Part shown: positions 23,841-35,614 of the stretch, piece after piece
Position numbering within the stretch: the stretch's first letter is position 1
Layout of the letters: every line of letters begins with the position of its first letter
Assembly (NCBI GenBank): GCA_949592205.1
Contig: CATIUR010000004.1
Location: forward strand, 5,955,001-6,019,000
Direction: 5' to 3'
Source: Helichrysum umbraculigerum
Lineage: Eukaryota; Streptophyta; Magnoliopsida; Asterales; Asteraceae
DNA: 64,000 nt
Made by a program: the position numbers and the translations under genes
Notes under the pieces: model-generated
What the model was told of the DNA's origin: nothing
What the model saw: the letters and a program-made list of their open reading frames with translations, nothing else
Databases searched by the model: none

Positions 23841-24020
23841 GTAGTTTTGAGGAAAGGGGACAGTTTTGAGGGCAGTTTTGAGGGCAAATGGAGAGTTTTG
23901 AGGGAAAAGTGTAAAAAGAGGAAACCTTCATTTTGTTACAGTGAAGGTGTCTACAAAATTTGGTTGTCTAAATGTTAACGAGTAAAAAGTTATGCGTATT
24001 TGAAAAGGGCAGTTTTGAGC
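23841..24020. repeat. CAGTTTTGAGGG array at the homologous place in the outer LTR
   Basis: Four or five copies of AGTTTTGAGG with G-rich spacers and a last AGTTTTGAGC near the end. The array follows GTTAAAAGTTATGCGTATTTGAA, the same anchor that precedes the GTACCC palindromes in the nested LTR, but the motif is unrelated and not palindromic. Confidence 0.8.
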
Positions 24021-24132
24021 AAAAAAAAAAAAAAATCTTAAGTTTTGGGCGTTTCACCTGGGCACTTGAGTCTTGAGAGGTATAGGGGTAGCAACAAGTG
24101 GTGTTGCCTTGAGCAATGTAAGACCACATATG

Positions 24133-25033
24133 CAGTGGCGGTAGCACACTGGGGGCCATGTAGGCCACTGCCCACACCGACTCTCAAAAAACTTGAAATT
24201 TTTTTTTGGTTTATTTGATTTGTACACCTTCTGCCCTCAGGCCCAATATGTTCAGCCCATTTATAGACGCGTGTTACCAAATACCAAGTAAACAAACAGA
24301 TGAGAATAGGATAGAACGATATCCAAATTCAACAAATCTAATTACGTAGTAAAATGAATGCACCCATTCTTTTAGGGGCAAATATCAAAATTATCCGGAG
24401 TAACTAATTAAAATTAAATCTTATATTGGTCTATTCTAATGTCTTTCAACATAAGTATAATCTCTCTCGGTGACTCGGTGTAACACCATTGAATTTTAAA
24501 ATTGAACCAAATTATTTTGGTAGACTTATATTAAATCGATTTGCCTAGATTTAACTATTATTTTTTCATTGATATAATATGCACTTTGTTCTAAAAAATT
24601 GTATTATAATCATTATCAACATATATAATTATACGGTCTATTGTTTCAAGATGTAGTAAACTTTATATAATTTATAATTGTATGTATCTAACTTTTAAAA
24701 GTTATATGATATGTATTAAAGTTCTAAAACCGTCTATGGTATATATATAATGGTAATTTTCAAAGTTCACATCATACAGTAGTAAAATGTATAAAATTTT
24801 ATACATTTTGAATAATGTAAACCCTTAACTATATGTTGATACATAATCATAACTTTTTTTTTCTTAAAAAATAACATATGGATGTGCAATGTTCAATGAT
24901 ACATAATACTCTTTAGTGACAAGTTAACGAAAAGGGACTAATTATTATCGTTGTATTACAAGAGTACCTTACTAGTATATGATTATGATTTTGAGTTCGC
25001 CCCCTCATGACATTTTTTCTGGTACTGCCCCTG
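24133..25033. mobile_element. Non-autonomous hAT-like element in P450 exon 2
   Basis: Ends CAGTGGCGGTAGCA and TGGTACTGCCCCTG are imperfect inverted repeats. Flanks CACATATG (24125-24132) and CATATATG (25034-25041) are an 8-bp duplication with one difference. Excising it and one flank restores the P450 coding sequence across DMDDIYG/GLTLL, which independently proves the boundaries. The interior is AT-rich, 901 bp, without a transposase. Confidence 0.88.
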
Positions 25034-26649
25034 CATATATGTCATCCATGTCCATGTCTTCTTTGCTACTAGCTAGTATAAGGAAGCTCCCAATCAAAAT
25101 GATACACGAGTGAAGCCACAATCAAACTTAACATCCTATGAGCCAAAGGCATCCCTGGACACCTCCTTCTACCTGACCCAAATGGTATAAACTCGAAGTG
25201 TTGCCCCTTATAGTCTAGTTTTTTTGTCACGAACCTTTCTGGCATAAACACCATCGGGTTTTCCCAATATCTCGGGTCTCGTGCCATGGCCCATGCATTC
25301 ACGAATATGTATGTATTTTTGGGTAAAATGTAATTACCAAGTTTCACTTCCGTCTCAGTTGTGTGAGGTGCCAATAAAGGCGATCCTGCATGAAGTCGCA
25401 TTGTTTCTTTGATAACAGCATTCAAGTTGGGCAGGTCAAGGACTTTAGCTTCTTTCATTTTTCCATCATCTCCCACTATTTGGTTGACTTCCTCACGGAC
25501 TCTAATTAGCATTTAAGGGTTAAGTAATAATCCAGCCATCATCCATGATGTGGTATTCACAATCGTGTCTGTTCCTGCCACTGTCACGTCCTGTAGTGTA
25601 AGCAACAATATTTAGTCTAACAATGCAAAAACGTTTAGTTATATTTCTATATACTTTATGAATTTCTGTAAGATATCTAATATTTAAATATCTCCCCTTC
25701 CCCATGATATTTCTTTCTAGATGAGAATATTGCATGTGTGTCTATTATCTATTTATCTATGATCTACAACCATATATAATCCATTTATGATCTTATCTTA
25801 AAGTTCAATAAATGAGCTCAGGAGACTAACAAAAATACACAACCCATACTTAAATGTGACACCCCCAAATTTAATGCTTTGCGGAAGCGAGTTTTGGGTG
25901 CCACTAATCAAATATCAAAACACCAAAGTACAAGCAAACGACTCTAAATGAGACGTTTTAGAAAATACATTACATTACAATACGCTACCAAAAGTAGTAC
26001 AAGGTTTTAAGTTATAAGTAGTACATCATTAGCGAGTTCGCAAAGTTATTCAAAAGATTTTAAACACATAATCAAGGTACAAAAGATAATGCCAATAAAA
26101 TCTTCAAGTGTTTATGCATGCGACTCATACTAGCCTAGCATACCCTGCGGCCATTCTACTGTTGCTGAGTACCTGAAAATACATCACTAAAAAGGTCAAC
26201 CAAAAGGTTGGTGAATCTCACAGGTTTGTATTATACAGTAATAAGCAGTTTTGCGTAAATCAATAAGTAAATCATCACAATAAGTAAAACAGTAAAGTAT
26301 AATTGTACAATAGTAGTAAGTCGGTAACCAAGTATTTCATAAGTACAGTAAGGTCGGTATAGTCGGTCATGTCATGAGCCATCATAGTCGAAGCTTAACA
26401 TGTCTGTAATTTGCCCCCGTGAGCACTAATCCAAAAATACTCATATAAAACGAATAAGAAACGCCTGTTTATACTAGTGCGGTTCGTGGTGGCGCTACCA
26501 CCCCAGACGGGGATTGTCAGTCCCATATGGATCCATATACTAAAATTCGCGCTTATCGTATAATTGACGACTATGATTCAGAGGACTTCATTGGATTAAA
26601 AGTAAACTCATGCTATTCAGTAAGGTAATACATCGGTAAGTAAGTAAAT

Positions 26650-26850
26650 CAGTAACACAATACATTTGTATATGTATTCAAATCAGTAAGCAATTTAGTC
26701 AGTAAAACAATACATTTGTATATGTATAAAGTCAGTAAGTAAATAAGTCTGTAAAATAATATATTTGTATATGTATTAAAGTCGGTAGAATAATACATTT
26801 TGTAATTGTATTAAAGTCGGTAGAATAATACATTTTGTAATTGTATTAGT
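26650..26850. repeat. Ladder of ATACA...TGTAT hairpin units in the intronic LTR
   Basis: Five units of about 45-60 bp built on AATACATTTGTATATGTATT or AATACATTTTGTAATTGTATT, separated by (A)GTCRGTA-type spacers. One unit has AATATATTTG on its left side. The last two units are almost identical. Confidence 0.75.
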
Positions 26851-27252
26851 AATTCAAGTAATTTTGGTAAACAATCACTTTTCATAAACATGTACATACA
26901 GTAAACAAGTAATATCAGTAATTAAATACATTTAGTAAACAAGTGATGCATCTCCCCCAAAGTAAAACAGTAAAAAGGGGCAGTGAGACTCACCTGTAGA
27001 GCAAGCAACCCTAAAGTGCGCGTGTGTACCAACGTAATCTCCTAATGTCCTATACACACGATATTATATAATTGTAAGTGTACGTTTAATAAATCATTCG
27101 TTGCACGTAAGTATATATATCGATATACTTATTAGTTGAATATATATATTCTTATATAAATTACTTGTCGTCCTTGAATATATGTATATATATACATATA
27201 ATTGTAGTTGTCTTTTCAAAAACATAATTTGTTTGTTATGAATGTTGATTTC

Positions 27253-27253
<1 letters not shown>

Positions 27254-27303
<50 letters not shown>
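27254..27303. repeat. (TA)n microsatellite
   Basis: About 25 TA units in the intronic LTR. Confidence 0.95.
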
Positions 27304-27307
<4 letters not shown>

Positions 27308-27430
27308 TCGTAAATTTATACATATACGTATATACATACCAAAACATAGTTTGTATAAAAGTATTTTTATCCGTTCTAAATGTTTTCCATATCATTTAGT
27401 GACTCTCTGTATAGTTACTACGCGTTCAAA

Positions 27431-27506
27431 CCATTATGCACCTAGTTTTCCATTATGCACCTAGTTCAAACCATTATGCACCTAGTTTTTCCATTATGCA
27501 CCTACT
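27431..27506. repeat. Fourfold CCATTATGCACCTAG array in the intronic LTR
   Basis: Four copies of CCATTATGCACCTA separated by GTTTT, GTTCAAA or GTTTTT. It lies in the part of the LTR that carries the TGCGACGT array in the related LTRs at 49-57 kb. Confidence 0.85.
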
Positions 27507-28313
27507 GTAAATTAGGGTCCTGGAGGTTGCTAATGAATCAATTTGCAATTTGATTTCATATTAAGTTCATATATGTTGTCATTTACAAGATATACGTATT
27601 AATATTGGTTTGTATGACGTATTCGTATTATAAAATTACACAAGTCAGGTCAGACATCAAATTAGACATCACAAGTATTGCATTTAATTATCATTATTTA
27701 TTATGATTATTATTATAAATATTGTTATTATTATTAATCACAAAAGCAGCAGCAGCATATATATACATGTACGCCACGCTTGGAAACAAGAACCAAATTC
27801 TTGTAATGAGTTTGGTTTTTATCAAATCATCATCATCACCAACAATTTCATTCTTGCTTAGTTTTGATTAGCTTTTGTTTTCACTCTTTCACAATACAAA
27901 GTATGTAATAATTTTAGACTACAAATTTACAAACGAAATTTAATAACAGAAGTTAAAGATTTTAGGTCCTTACAAAAGAAGTAGAGGAGCCGATGATGAT
28001 GATGTTGCGATAATGATGAAGTAGATGATGAGTTTATTGTTAAAATTTTATGATGATAGAACAACTTGTTATTGCTTGTGGCCTTTGCTTTTTCTTCTGG
28101 TTCACTCGATCACACACACACAGAGAGCAAAAGAGATGTAGTTGGAAATGAATTATTGGAGTTGAAGAGTAGGTGTATATATAAAATGATTTCTGCTCCA
28201 TTTTTCAAATGGAAGTAAGGGGTAACCAGATTATGTCGCCCAGATATTTTCACAAGTGGTAATTGTTTGAGTTTTTAACCCGTTAATTTCGGGTACGGGT
28301 ATAATTAGTTGTA

Positions 28314-29766
28314 TGATGTGTGAATACAAGTTATAAAATAAACTAATAATTACTGACACTGAACTATTACACACTAAGGCAAGTATACCTTATCATGTAT
28401 AGTATAGTTACAATAAGTACTGGTTCGTTCCACAGGGACTTTGTAAATGAGAATTGTAATCAAAATGCAACTAATTTAAACAAGTAATTAAACGTGGATT
28501 TGTGTGACCGAGTTGTCACGTTGCTTATCAACTAATGTATTAAACTAGAGCAAGTGGACTCAGGAAGAGTCAGATTAATTTTGTTAAACTTAAACACTAG
28601 AAAACGACACTTGTTTGGATTACTTTACTAATAACTTCGAGGTATTTGATCTTAACACTTAAAGCAATTCATGTTTATCTTAATTAGGTCAAGTTCAGCA
28701 TTCGCCATCAAACTAGATCCTAACATCAATTCATCAACTTCCAATTCAATATATGAAAGACATTCGCCATATTCATGAACTTACAATATTAAGGTTAATT
28801 TTCTAAATCGCAATCTTAATGCATTCGCAATCAAACTCAATTACTCATAGACAAATAATTGATAATGAACATATAAACAATAAACATCCGCTATAATCAT
28901 TTATTCATTCATCAAGCGATTCAGATTTAACAATAAACCCTAACTCATAATAATTCGATTAAACGAAAGTTGAGTAAACATGAAACCAAAAAGTAAACAC
29001 CTCTAATCACTAGTAATTTCATCCAAACAAGTGTTTTATTAAATTAGCTACTCATAATTACAACAAAAGAAACAAGAGAAACTATTGAAATCGAAACAAA
29101 CATGATTATAAATAAATAAAGATGTAAGACGAGTGATTACAATGATTAATCGAAGATCCGTAGTCACCTAATGATTAAAGCAAAGTAATCTCTTCAAAAG
29201 TGATGAAAAGTTTCAAAAATTGAGAGCAAATTTCGTGAATAATGTTTTCTACTCTGCAAGTTATGTTTTTTATGAAATGAAAACGTATTTAAAATCCTTC
29301 AAACTGCTGCAAAACCGCTTATGAACGCGATCCAGGAAATACCAACGCGATCCAAAACTTCAGATAATACAAAGACAAACGCGATCCAGCTTATGTGTTG
29401 GGATCGCGTTCTTCTTCTTGAGAATTTTCTGATTACGAATTGCACTAGCGAACGCGATCCGTATGAACAACCTGGATCGCGTTTCTCTTTGGAAAAATGT
29501 ACATTCCAGATTAAACCTTTGAAACGCGATCCTGGTCATTGGGTCCGGATCGCGTTCTTCAGTATAAAAGCAGATCCAAATTGCAACTTTGACATTTCAG
29601 CTTCAAGACTCAACCAAATCTTCTTCAACTTTCATAACTTCAACCTTTTTACCTGAGAATTTAATTTTTTTACCAATTAAGTACCACAAGTTCTAAAAGT
29701 TCACTAAAAATAAACTTAAAACAATGATATCGCGTGAAATATATATGTACAAAATGAGCGATATCA
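28314..29766 (-). repeat. 3' LTR of the Tat-like element
   Basis: TGATGTGTGAATAC...GATATCA, 1453 bp, nearly identical to 31669-33121. It contains the AACGCGATCC array at 29324-29556. Confidence 0.93.
29324..29556. repeat. Array of AACGCGATCC and its complement GGATCGCGTT
   Basis: Eight copies: AACGCGATCC at 29324, 29339, 29372, 29449 and 29521, and GGATCGCGTT near 29400, 29472 and 29547. The last five alternate orientation so that neighbouring copies form stem arms with loops of 20-50 bases. The 111-codon open frame across this array is a by-product of the repeat. Confidence 0.93.
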
Positions 29767-31668
29767 AACATCCCCACACTTGAGCTTTGCTTGTCCTCAA
29801 GCAATTCATTTTCTACCAGATATAAACCATTACATCCCTCTTGCATTTTCAAAAAAATGGAGATCAAGCTTTTCAAAATAAACTAACAATAATCACCTAA
29901 GCAAATATGCTAGCCACATGTATATAATTACCAAAACTTGAGATGATAATTTGTCAAGCCCGAATTTCACGACCTAGCACCTCACAATAGGATAAGTGTA
30001 TCAATCACTCACTCTCAACCTATAAACTACAAGGTAAGGGAATGAATAATATAACACTCAATTAAGCCAAGTCGTGATGCACTGTTACCATAGGCTTGCA
30101 AAATGATCAAATCTCCACCGTCTTGGCGTGAGCACCAAGTGAAATCTCAGAGAAAGTATTCTAACCATGTTGGGTATAAAGTATGGTGAGAATGGAATAG
30201 GTAGGCTAGACTCAAGCAATTTGTGAAAAGTAGCAGACAAAACCCATGAGAAAGTAAAGTAAATGTTGCCTAATTAATTCTCATTGTGACAGTAATAAAA
30301 CTTGGGATTCTCATGCTAAATCAATTAGAATTATTCTTCATGTATGACTTATATTCATAATTCTCAACTTGCAATTCTCATTGATTTACATTTATGATTG
30401 GATTTATTAACTGCATTCTACGACTTTCTATGAATCCTGTGTAGCGAACTTTCGGACCAGCCATCCTAGACCTGAAAAAGACCTTCAGTGGCTAGGTGTA
30501 GAACACCCCTCGGGAACTACTTGTTCAGGAATTCAAAGGCCGTTTAGTTGACTACAATTAACAAATCCTTAACTTTAAGTTTTCAACTTCAATTACTTAA
30601 ACTTTAACATTCAGCACTTCAATCGATTACAACTTCAGATTATAGAATTAAACATTAGAATCCCTACTAAAACATTTAAGTCACATTTTACATAAACATC
30701 CATTAAAAATTCAAATTAGACAACATTTTGGAAAATAAATGATTTGGGAATTGACTACACAAAAATAGGCTGAATAATGTAGTGATCATGAATGTATGTG
30801 GAAGTGTCTATGGGTTTCTTAGCACTAAAAGTAAGTGCTAACGACCTGGGTGGACTAGATATAAATGGTTTAAACGAAAATAAGATCCTAAACAATTAAG
30901 ATTCCTTGGCCGATTATTGAGATTAGTATTAATCATCTAAATGATCCATACGGTCCCGATAATTGGCTAGAAAGTCAGAATTGCTAGGATTAAGCTCCAA
31001 TCCTAAGAATACCTCCTCATCATACGATCTCACCTATATCACAAATTGTGATCTCACAGCGGCCTCGAAATGCATCACTAGGGCAAGTTCTAGAACAAAC
31101 TACAATCACCGGCACACTCATAGCAATAGCAATGTAAACACTAAGAATAAGTGTTTTTCTCAATTAAAGCTCTAATATCTCACAATTTAATAGTGGAGCT
31201 ACAAGTGTGCTAGTCATGCAATTCACCCAATGAGGTTGCTCATATGACACATCTCTAAAATTTATGCAAGAGGGAAGATTTAATTACTTTAACTAGATAT
31301 TTCATAAAGGAAGTTTTCAAGTAATTAATCATATTAGGACAAGCACAATCCCAACAAACTGCCATTCCTAACCTCTTATCAGAATTTGCTAAAATCTATT
31401 GGACTCAAGATCAATAACATACCCATTAAGTGACCCAAAGGCCCGTTAATAGAATTCGTAAAGTTCGATTGAGAACCCCAACAGATTCTAACAAACCTAA
31501 CAAGACGCAAGAACAACAATTTGCTAAGAATGAAGTTCAAGCAAATTACCTCCCCACACTTAAATTGTGCAATACCCTCAATGCACAAAACAAACATAAT
31601 CAATAAGTACAAATGAGGAAGTAAAACGAAACGAAACTACCCGGGGGATAATAGCGGCGCCAAAAACT

Positions 31669-33121
31669 TGATGTGTGAATACAAGTTATAAAATAAACTA
31701 ATAATTACTGACACTGAACTATTACACACTAAGGCAAGTATACCTTATCATGTATAGTATAGTTACAATAAGTACTGGTTCGTTCCACAGGGACTTTGTA
31801 AATGAGAATTGTAATCAAAATGCAACTAATTTAAACAAGTAATTAAACGTGGATTTGTGTGACCGAGTTGTCACGTTGCTTATCAACTAATGTATTAAAC
31901 TAGAGCAAGTGGACTCAGGAAGAGTCAGATTAATTTTGTTAAACTTAAACACTAGAAAACGACACTTGTTTGGATTACTTTACTAATAACTTCGAGGTAT
32001 TTGATCTTAACACTTAAAGCAATTCATGTTTATCTTAATTAGGTCAAGTTCAGCATTCGCCATCAAACTAGATCCTAACATCAATTCATCAACTTCCAAT
32101 TCAATATATGAAAGACATTCGCCATATTCATGAACTTACAATATTAAGGTTAATTTTCTAAATCGCAATCTTAATGCATTCGCAATCAAACTCAATTACT
32201 CATAGACAAATAATTGATAATGAACATATAAACAATAAACATCCGCTATAATCATTTATTCATTCATCAAGCGATTCAGATTTAACAATAAACCCTAACT
32301 CATAATAATTCGATTAAACGAAAGTTGAGTAAACATGAAACCAAAAAGTAAACACCTCTAATCACTAGTAATTTCATCCAAACAAGTGTTTTATTAAATT
32401 AGCTACTCATAATTACAACAAAAGAAACAAGAGAAACTATTGAAATCGAAACAAACATGATTATAAATAAATAAAGATGTAAGACGAGTGATTACAATGA
32501 TTAATCGAAGATCCGTAGTCACCTAATGATTAAAGCAAAGTAATCTCTTCAAAAGTGATGAAAAGTTTCAAAAGTTGAGAGCAAATTTCGTGAATAATGT
32601 TTTCTACTCTGCAAGTTATGTTTTTTATGAAATGAAAACGTATTTAAAATCCTTCAAACTGCTGCAAAACCGCTTATGAACGCGATCCAGGAAATACCAA
32701 CGCGATCCAAAACTTCAGATAATACAAAGACAAACGCGATCCAGCTTATGTGTTGGGATCGCGTTCTTCTTCTTGAGAATTTTCTGATTACGAATTGCAC
32801 TAGCGAACGCGATCCGTATGAACAACCTGGATCGCGTTTCTCTTTGGAAAAATGTACATGCCAGATTAAACCTTTGAAACGCGATCCTGGTCATTGGGTC
32901 CGGATCGCGTTCTTCAGTATAAAAGCAGATCCAAATTGCAACTTTGACATTTCAGCTTCAAGACTCAACCAAATCTTCTCCAACTTTCATAACTTCAACC
33001 TTTTTACCTGAGAATTTAATTTTTTTACCAATTAAGTACCACAAGTTCTAAAAGTTCACTAAAAATAAACTTAAAACAATGATATCGCGTGAAATATATA
33101 TGTACAAAATGAGCGATATCA
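31669..33121 (-). repeat. 5' LTR of the Tat-like element
   Basis: 1453 bp, the same length as the other LTR, with the primer-site-like sequence adjoining its left edge. Its copy of the AACGCGATCC array is at 32679-32911 and all eight motifs are intact. Confidence 0.93.
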
Positions 33122-34869
33122 TTGTACACCGGGTACAAATTAATTAAACGTTAGCTTAAATTTTATTTTAAACTTAATAATGGCTAATTATAAATGTGAA
33201 ATACTTTACTGAAATAATCATTAAAATTATTTAAAGTATTTATGTGATATGTTTTATTGGGTGCCAAATTTCAGTTGAATTTCGAGGTAATATTTTGAAG
33301 TAATCTTTCAAATACTAAAATAGTAATGAGAAAATAAATACTTTTAGAATTTTGACCTCTAGGCACGTTGTGTAATTGTTTCTGTTCGAAATATAATACA
33401 CTTTATGTTTTCAGTATTAAAAGTGTCTTTAAATTTTCTGTTGAGTAAATAATTACTATCCTCACCAATAATATATTATTTAGAAAAGTTTTGCATAACG
33501 TTTGTATTTTAGTTCACGCGTTCTTTTAGATTCGTATGTACAAGATTATTAAATAATATTTTCATGTTACATATATACATTTATATATGTAATACTTGTA
33601 TCCTTTGGTATTGAGCGTATATCATACACGAGATAAAAGTTTAAATTTGGCGCGAAATTTGGGTCATTTTTGACCGGGTGTCACATTAAACCTCGCCGAT
33701 TAGTGTACGCCTAGATAATGCTTTAAGAAAAATCAACAAGTCGTCTGCATTTTGGGTATTATCAATAGGGAGCGAGTATTGGGTCAAGATTGGAGAACCC
33801 ATCCAAGGTTTAGAGAGACTGCCACTTTAGTTTGCAAACTGATAGTTAAGGGTAATTAAATTTTCAATATAATGAAATCTAAATAACAATACTAAGTAAT
33901 TACCTGCTATTTTGCACAAGCACCGTGTGTATTTTGATGGTAAACAAAATAGAGTATTAAATGTAACAAAAAAGATCAGGAGCAAGCAGTTACCCCAAGT
34001 AAAGTGATGTGTTTAACATTAAAGTCTATTCATTACTTTCGATGTAATCCAACAATGAATCCAACATATCATCAAACCTTGGAAGCTTCGCCTCTCGATG
34101 CTTTAGTCGCTCATCTACGAAACCTTGTAACACTTGATCCAACCAATCGAAAACAACCTTAGCTTGATTTCGTACATTCTGTGGATCCAACGGTTTCAGC
34201 ACTGGAAATATATCTGCTATGTTAAACTTCCCTTGCAATTCCATCGCAGTTTTCACCACGGTCTCAAACTCCTTAATTTCTTTAGAGTCATAACTAACCA
34301 TGTTTTGTGAAAAAAATGTGTTCGAAAATTAGTTCCATGACTCCCCAAAATGCCACAGTTCCTATATCTACAGACACCTTTTTATTTCCGGTTTCTCGAA
34401 GGAACTTTAACATTCCTTCCACCACGTTTTGGCGGACGTTTGAAAAAGCATCGAGTTTATGTTGGTTGATAAGAGACATGTTAAGTACTTTTTTTATGGT
34501 CCGCCATGTTTCGTTCGGTGGAATACATAAGACCGCGGTGTCAGGGTGTTTTAAAGTGATGACGACGTCTGGTACAGGACGACCGGAGCATGCCACGTCA
34601 TTACGTTGGAGGATTATTTCTTTTGCAGCATCGGGTGCTGATGCGACAACACATGTGATGCTGCCTAATCGAATGGTCATTAGTGGACCGTATTTTTGTG
34701 CGAGCTTAGCTAGCGATTCATGGGGTTTTGGTCCGATGGAAAGAAGGTTTCCGATGATCGGTAGGCCGGTCGGTCCCGACGGTAGTCTTCTTTTTCGGTA
34801 AGTGTCGAGGTCATGGACCAAGAAAAAGAAGAAAATGATTAAAGAGAAAAATAGATATAAAAGCTCCAT

Positions 34870-35570
34870 TGTTTTGTTATGTGAAAAATGATATAGAGTA
34901 GTACAATGGTAATGGTTTTAGGTGTTTAAACAAACTCTATATGGAATGAGATAGAGTAGTATAGTTACTACATATATATAAATATCTCATTTTCCCTGTA
35001 CAAGATATTTTAAGCCAATTAACCACTTTATTTTACAAGGATAATATAGTAATTTGATCATTGTTATTGGACAATAGCCTAAATGTGTCTTTCACATTAC
35101 CTATATTAACATTTTGCAAGTAAAATGAAACTATTCAAAGAATAGTTGATGAATAGTCATCTTGCAACCTACTATTAAATAATAAAATTGTACCTAATCA
35201 TATAAATAAAATAAATATTGATTGAATGGCAAATTAGATGGTTTTTTTGTCCCATTTCATTTTCCCTTGACTTCTTGAACAGTTCAAGGTACTACTAATT
35301 TTTTATTATGCAACTCCATACTTTGTACTCTCTTCTCCGTCAAGTCACTCCCATTAAACTCTATATTTAACACACTAACTCCTACCTTATCCTCCATACT
35401 CAATTCACTAATACTCAATTCACTAAAGTAAAAGATGGCTTTCCTCCAAACATATCCCAGATTCTCTGGGTGAATATTGAACCTCCCCATGACTTATTAA
35501 CCCGTCATTCTCTCTAGATATAACTAACACCTCACTCCTTTCTTCTCAAATATTCACACCTTCAAAGCTC

Positions 35571-35614
<44 letters not shown>

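Larger units (their letters stand above)
18946..24056 (+). mobile_element. Outer LTR (TGTAACA family), interrupted by a second LTR
   Basis: It starts TGTAACACTCC at 18946, is interrupted at 19218, resumes at 21864 and ends GGGCGTTTCA at 24056. Without the nested copy it is about 2.47 kb. The end is fixed by comparison with the nested LTR, which has the same terminus and a clean TSD. Flanks (ATAGG left, CCTGG right) do not match, so its own duplication is lost or one side was deleted. Its last three bases supply, on the other strand, the stop codon of the P450 reading frame. Confidence 0.75.
28314..33121 (-). mobile_element. Young non-autonomous Tat/Athila-like LTR retrotransposon
   Basis: Two 1453-bp LTRs (28314-29766 and 31669-33121) differ by only about three substitutions that I can see, and an exact TTGTA duplication flanks the element (28309-28313 and 33122-33126). 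On the minus strand the interior begins with TTTTTGGCGCCGC, a partial match to the tRNA-Asp-type primer site used by Tat/Athila elements, and ends with the purine tract AAGTGTGGGGATG before the 3' LTR. The 1.9 kb interior has no gag, protease, RT or integrase. A second purine-tract-like AAGTGTGGGGAGG lies near the primer side (minus strand, about 31550-31563). It must have been mobilised in trans. Confidence 0.88.
25855..33685 (-). mobile_element. Solo chromovirus LTR in the P450 intron, interrupted by a Tat-like element
   Basis: Plus-strand ends TGTGACACCC and GGGTGTCACA, a 10-bp inverted match, with an exact TTAAA duplication at 25850-25854 and 33686-33690. Without the nested element it is about 3.0 kb. 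Landmarks (GCGGAAGC near the left end, CTCACAGG and ACTCACCTGT, GTACGGGTATAATT) parallel LTR B and the LTRs of the element at 49002-57911, so its transcription would run on the minus strand. No interior is left. It carries a hairpin ladder (26650-26850) and a short motif array (27431-27506). Confidence 0.85.
24054..34869 (-). pseudogene. CYP76-like cytochrome P450 gene, disrupted
   Basis: Exon 1 (34869 to about 33994) has a membrane anchor (LYLFFSLIIFFFFLV), a basic/proline hinge (RRLPSGPTGLPIIGN) and typical CYP76-like N-terminal sequence. Exon 2 starts at 25590 after a CTACAG acceptor with the oxygen-binding motif AGTDTI, then KETMR (ExxR), PERF and the haem loop FGSGRRRCPG. Defects: an extra T in a T run near 34312-34318 shifts the frame; a second shift after DYIESNE (34026); a TAA replaces a sense codon after GLLLNP; and a shift after FDWELP. 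A hAT element sits in the motif DMDDIYG. The tail resumes at 24124 (GLTLLKATPL) and ends at a TGA that belongs to the adjacent LTR. The phase-0 intron (33993-25591) holds 7.8 kb of retroelements. CYP76 members often hydroxylate terpenoids; the substrate here is unknown. Confidence 0.9.

Noticed and set aside
29321..29656. Open frame of 111 codons repeated identically at 32676-33011
   Set aside because: It runs through the AACGCGATCC array inside the LTR. The peptide is dictated by the repeat and has no domain. Duplication reflects the LTR pair.
35284..35490. 68-codon minus-strand frame upstream of the P450 pseudogene
   Set aside because: No recognisable motif, no splice context, low complexity flanks. 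Could be chance in AT-rich DNA.
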